Positions 63,123-64,000 of a stretch of DNA of 64,000 nucleotides are shown piece after piece (within the stretch, counting starts at the first letter, position 1; each line of letters begins with the position of its first letter). The DNA lies in assembly GCF_001854125.1 (NCBI RefSeq), contig NZ_CP017715.1, forward strand, positions 2,108,001 to 2,172,000, given 5' to 3'. The notes beneath the pieces were generated by a model that worked only from the letters and a program-made list of their open reading frames with translations, ran no database searches and was not told the origin of the DNA. The translations under genes were made by a program, and so were the position numbers. This stretch comes from Marinobacter salinus. Its GTDB lineage: Bacteria > Pseudomonadota > Gammaproteobacteria > Pseudomonadales > Oleiphilaceae.

Positions 63123-63137
63123 TGGTAATGATTCTCT
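63123..63137. promoter_or_regulatory. Fur box candidate
   Basis: Read on the minus strand this 15-mer is AGAGAATCATTACCA, matching the 7-1-7 Fur operator TGAGAATNATTATCA at all but two positions. It sits 61 bp upstream of the ABC transporter start. The match is by eye; Fur binding is inferred. Confidence 0.5.
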
Positions 63138-63197
63138 TTTATTTTTAGAGGTTACCGGCTACTCTTCCCGCTTTTCCATCCGTTGCGGAGTGTTTTC

Positions 63198-64000
63198 ATG
63201 TCCGGCCATGCCAGCCACACCACCAGCAGTTTTGGAGCTCTTGCCCGCCTGTTGAAATACGCCAGGGGCTATCGGCGCCAGATCATTGCGGCGACAACCT
63301 GCTCTGTCATCAACAAGCTCTTCGACATTGCGCCGGAAATCCTCATTGGCGTTGCGATCGACGTCGTGGTGAATCAGGAACAAAGCTTTGTTGCTGGCCT
63401 GGGGTTTGAAACAGCCCGGGAACAGATCACCATCCTCGCAATCCTGACCTTCTTTATATGGGCCGGTGAGTCCCTGTTTGAATACCTGTTTCAGATTCTC
63501 TGGCGCAACCTGGCCCAGCGCCTTCAGTCCGATTTGCGACAGGATGCCTACGAACATGCCCAACGCCTGGACATGAGTTTCTTCGAGGCCCGCAGCTCCG
63601 GTCAGTTAGTGGCCACTATGAACGACGACGTGAACCAGCTTGAACGCTTCCTGGATGGCGGCGCCAACGCCATGATCCAGGTCGTGGTCACCGTGGTGGC
63701 CGTAGGCGCCGTCTTCTTTGTGCTGTCGCCACTTATTGCCCTGCTGGCTTTCACCCCGATTCCCCTGATCATCTGGGGCGCCTTCTACTTCCAGCGCAAA
63801 GCCGGCCCCCTCTATGCGGAGGTCCGTGAAAAGGTCGGCGACCTCTCCAGTCGGCTGGCCAATAACCTGGGCGGCATTGCCACCATCAAAAGCTTTACCG
63901 CAGAGCACCGTGAAGCCCGGCGCCTGAAGGAAAGCAGTGAAGCCTACGTGGAGGCTAACCGCCGGGCCATTCGCATCAGCTCGGCGTTTATCCCGGTAAT
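63198..64000 (+). CDS. ABC exporter-type permease/ATPase, 5' part
   Basis: The first 267 codons of a fused ABC exporter, cut by the window edge before its ATPase domain. A six-helix type I transmembrane domain is under way: ARLLKYARGYRRQIIAATTC, then the coupling region RLQSDLRQDAYEHAQRLDMS with FFEARSSGQLVATMNDDVNQ, which is the ABC_membrane hallmark, and SFTAEHREARRLKESS. Lipid, peptide or siderophore export is possible. A Fur-like site upstream points to iron control. Start ATG at 63198 follows TGCGGAGTG. Confidence 0.85.
   Translation, partial: MSGHASHTTSSFGALARLLKYARGYRRQIIAATTCSVINKLFDIAPEILIGVAIDVVVNQEQSFVAGLGFETAREQITILAILTFFIWAGESLFEYLFQILWRNLAQRLQSDLRQDAYEHAQRLDMSFFEARSSGQLVATMNDDVNQLERFLDGGANAMIQVVVTVVAVGAVFFVLSPLIALLAFTPIPLIIWGAFYFQRKAGPLYAEVREKVGDLSSRLANNLGGIATIKSFTAEHREARRLKESSEAYVEANRRAIRISSAFIPV

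Overview
The window looks like a chromosomal segment of a marine gammaproteobacterium, most like Marinobacter or a close relative. This is inferred from gene content and protein style (valine mmsRAB cluster, PA2778/PA2779-type pair, fused indolepyruvate ferredoxin oxidoreductase, OsmC-YcaO fusion, PEP-CTERM protein, several c-di-GMP enzymes). No rRNA, tRNA or CRISPR array was seen. Most of the DNA is dense, GC-rich, core-like sequence; about 52.7-58.1 kb is looser, more AT-rich and looks accessory.

Region by region: 1-6.6 kb holds the distal valine degradation operon, read leftward in pathway-compatible order from mmsA (methylmalonate-semialdehyde dehydrogenase, isobutyryl-CoA dehydrogenase-like, enoyl-CoA hydratase, 3-hydroxyisobutyryl-CoA hydrolase-like, mmsB), with a divergent AraC-type regulator and a 21-bp-phased direct repeat between them. 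6.7-16.9 kb has an SRPBCC protein, a flavodiiron-like metallo-beta-lactamase protein, a YeeN-type regulator, an amidotransferase, a three-gene FHA/PP2C/Ser-Thr kinase signalling module, a phospholipase D-like enzyme and a PA2779/PA2778-type pair. 16.9-19.8 kb is metal-related: a COG0523 GTPase under a convincing Zur-type box, then FetAB-like transporter genes. 19.9-35.6 kb is mixed housekeeping: RluF, ThpR, two SDRs, ArfB, YedK, the YdbL-YnbE-YdbH envelope lipid set, an NlpC/P60 lipoprotein, ArgO/ArgP, a dienoyl-CoA isomerase, a PAS-GGDEF protein, an MscS channel and an RNase Z-like protein.

36.0-43.1 kb has a cold-shock gene and an Lrp/AsnC regulator, divergent from a fused indolepyruvate ferredoxin oxidoreductase, an aromatic-type aminotransferase and an NSS transporter, which together read as an uptake and catabolism unit for aromatic amino acids. 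43.2-52.7 kb has a universal stress protein, a RIO-type kinase, a spermidine-synthase-like protein, a membrane GGDEF protein, MtfA, OsmC-YcaO, threonine aldolase and a PEP-CTERM protein.

52.7-58.1 kb contains single-gene units with small leaders, a broken cupin gene, an IS110 transposase remnant, a periplasmic FmdE-domain protein, RlmF, and two adjacent genes separated by an 85-bp attC-like site that overlaps the stop codon of one and lies just upstream of the ribosome binding site of the next. This is the structure of integron gene cassettes, but no integrase gene is visible. 58.1-64 kb returns to core-like genes: a PCuAC copper chaperone, a GGDEF-EAL protein whose first membrane helix is out of frame by one base, PsiE, YjdM, a histidine phosphatase, YaiI, and an ABC exporter-type gene that runs off the right edge behind a possible Fur box.
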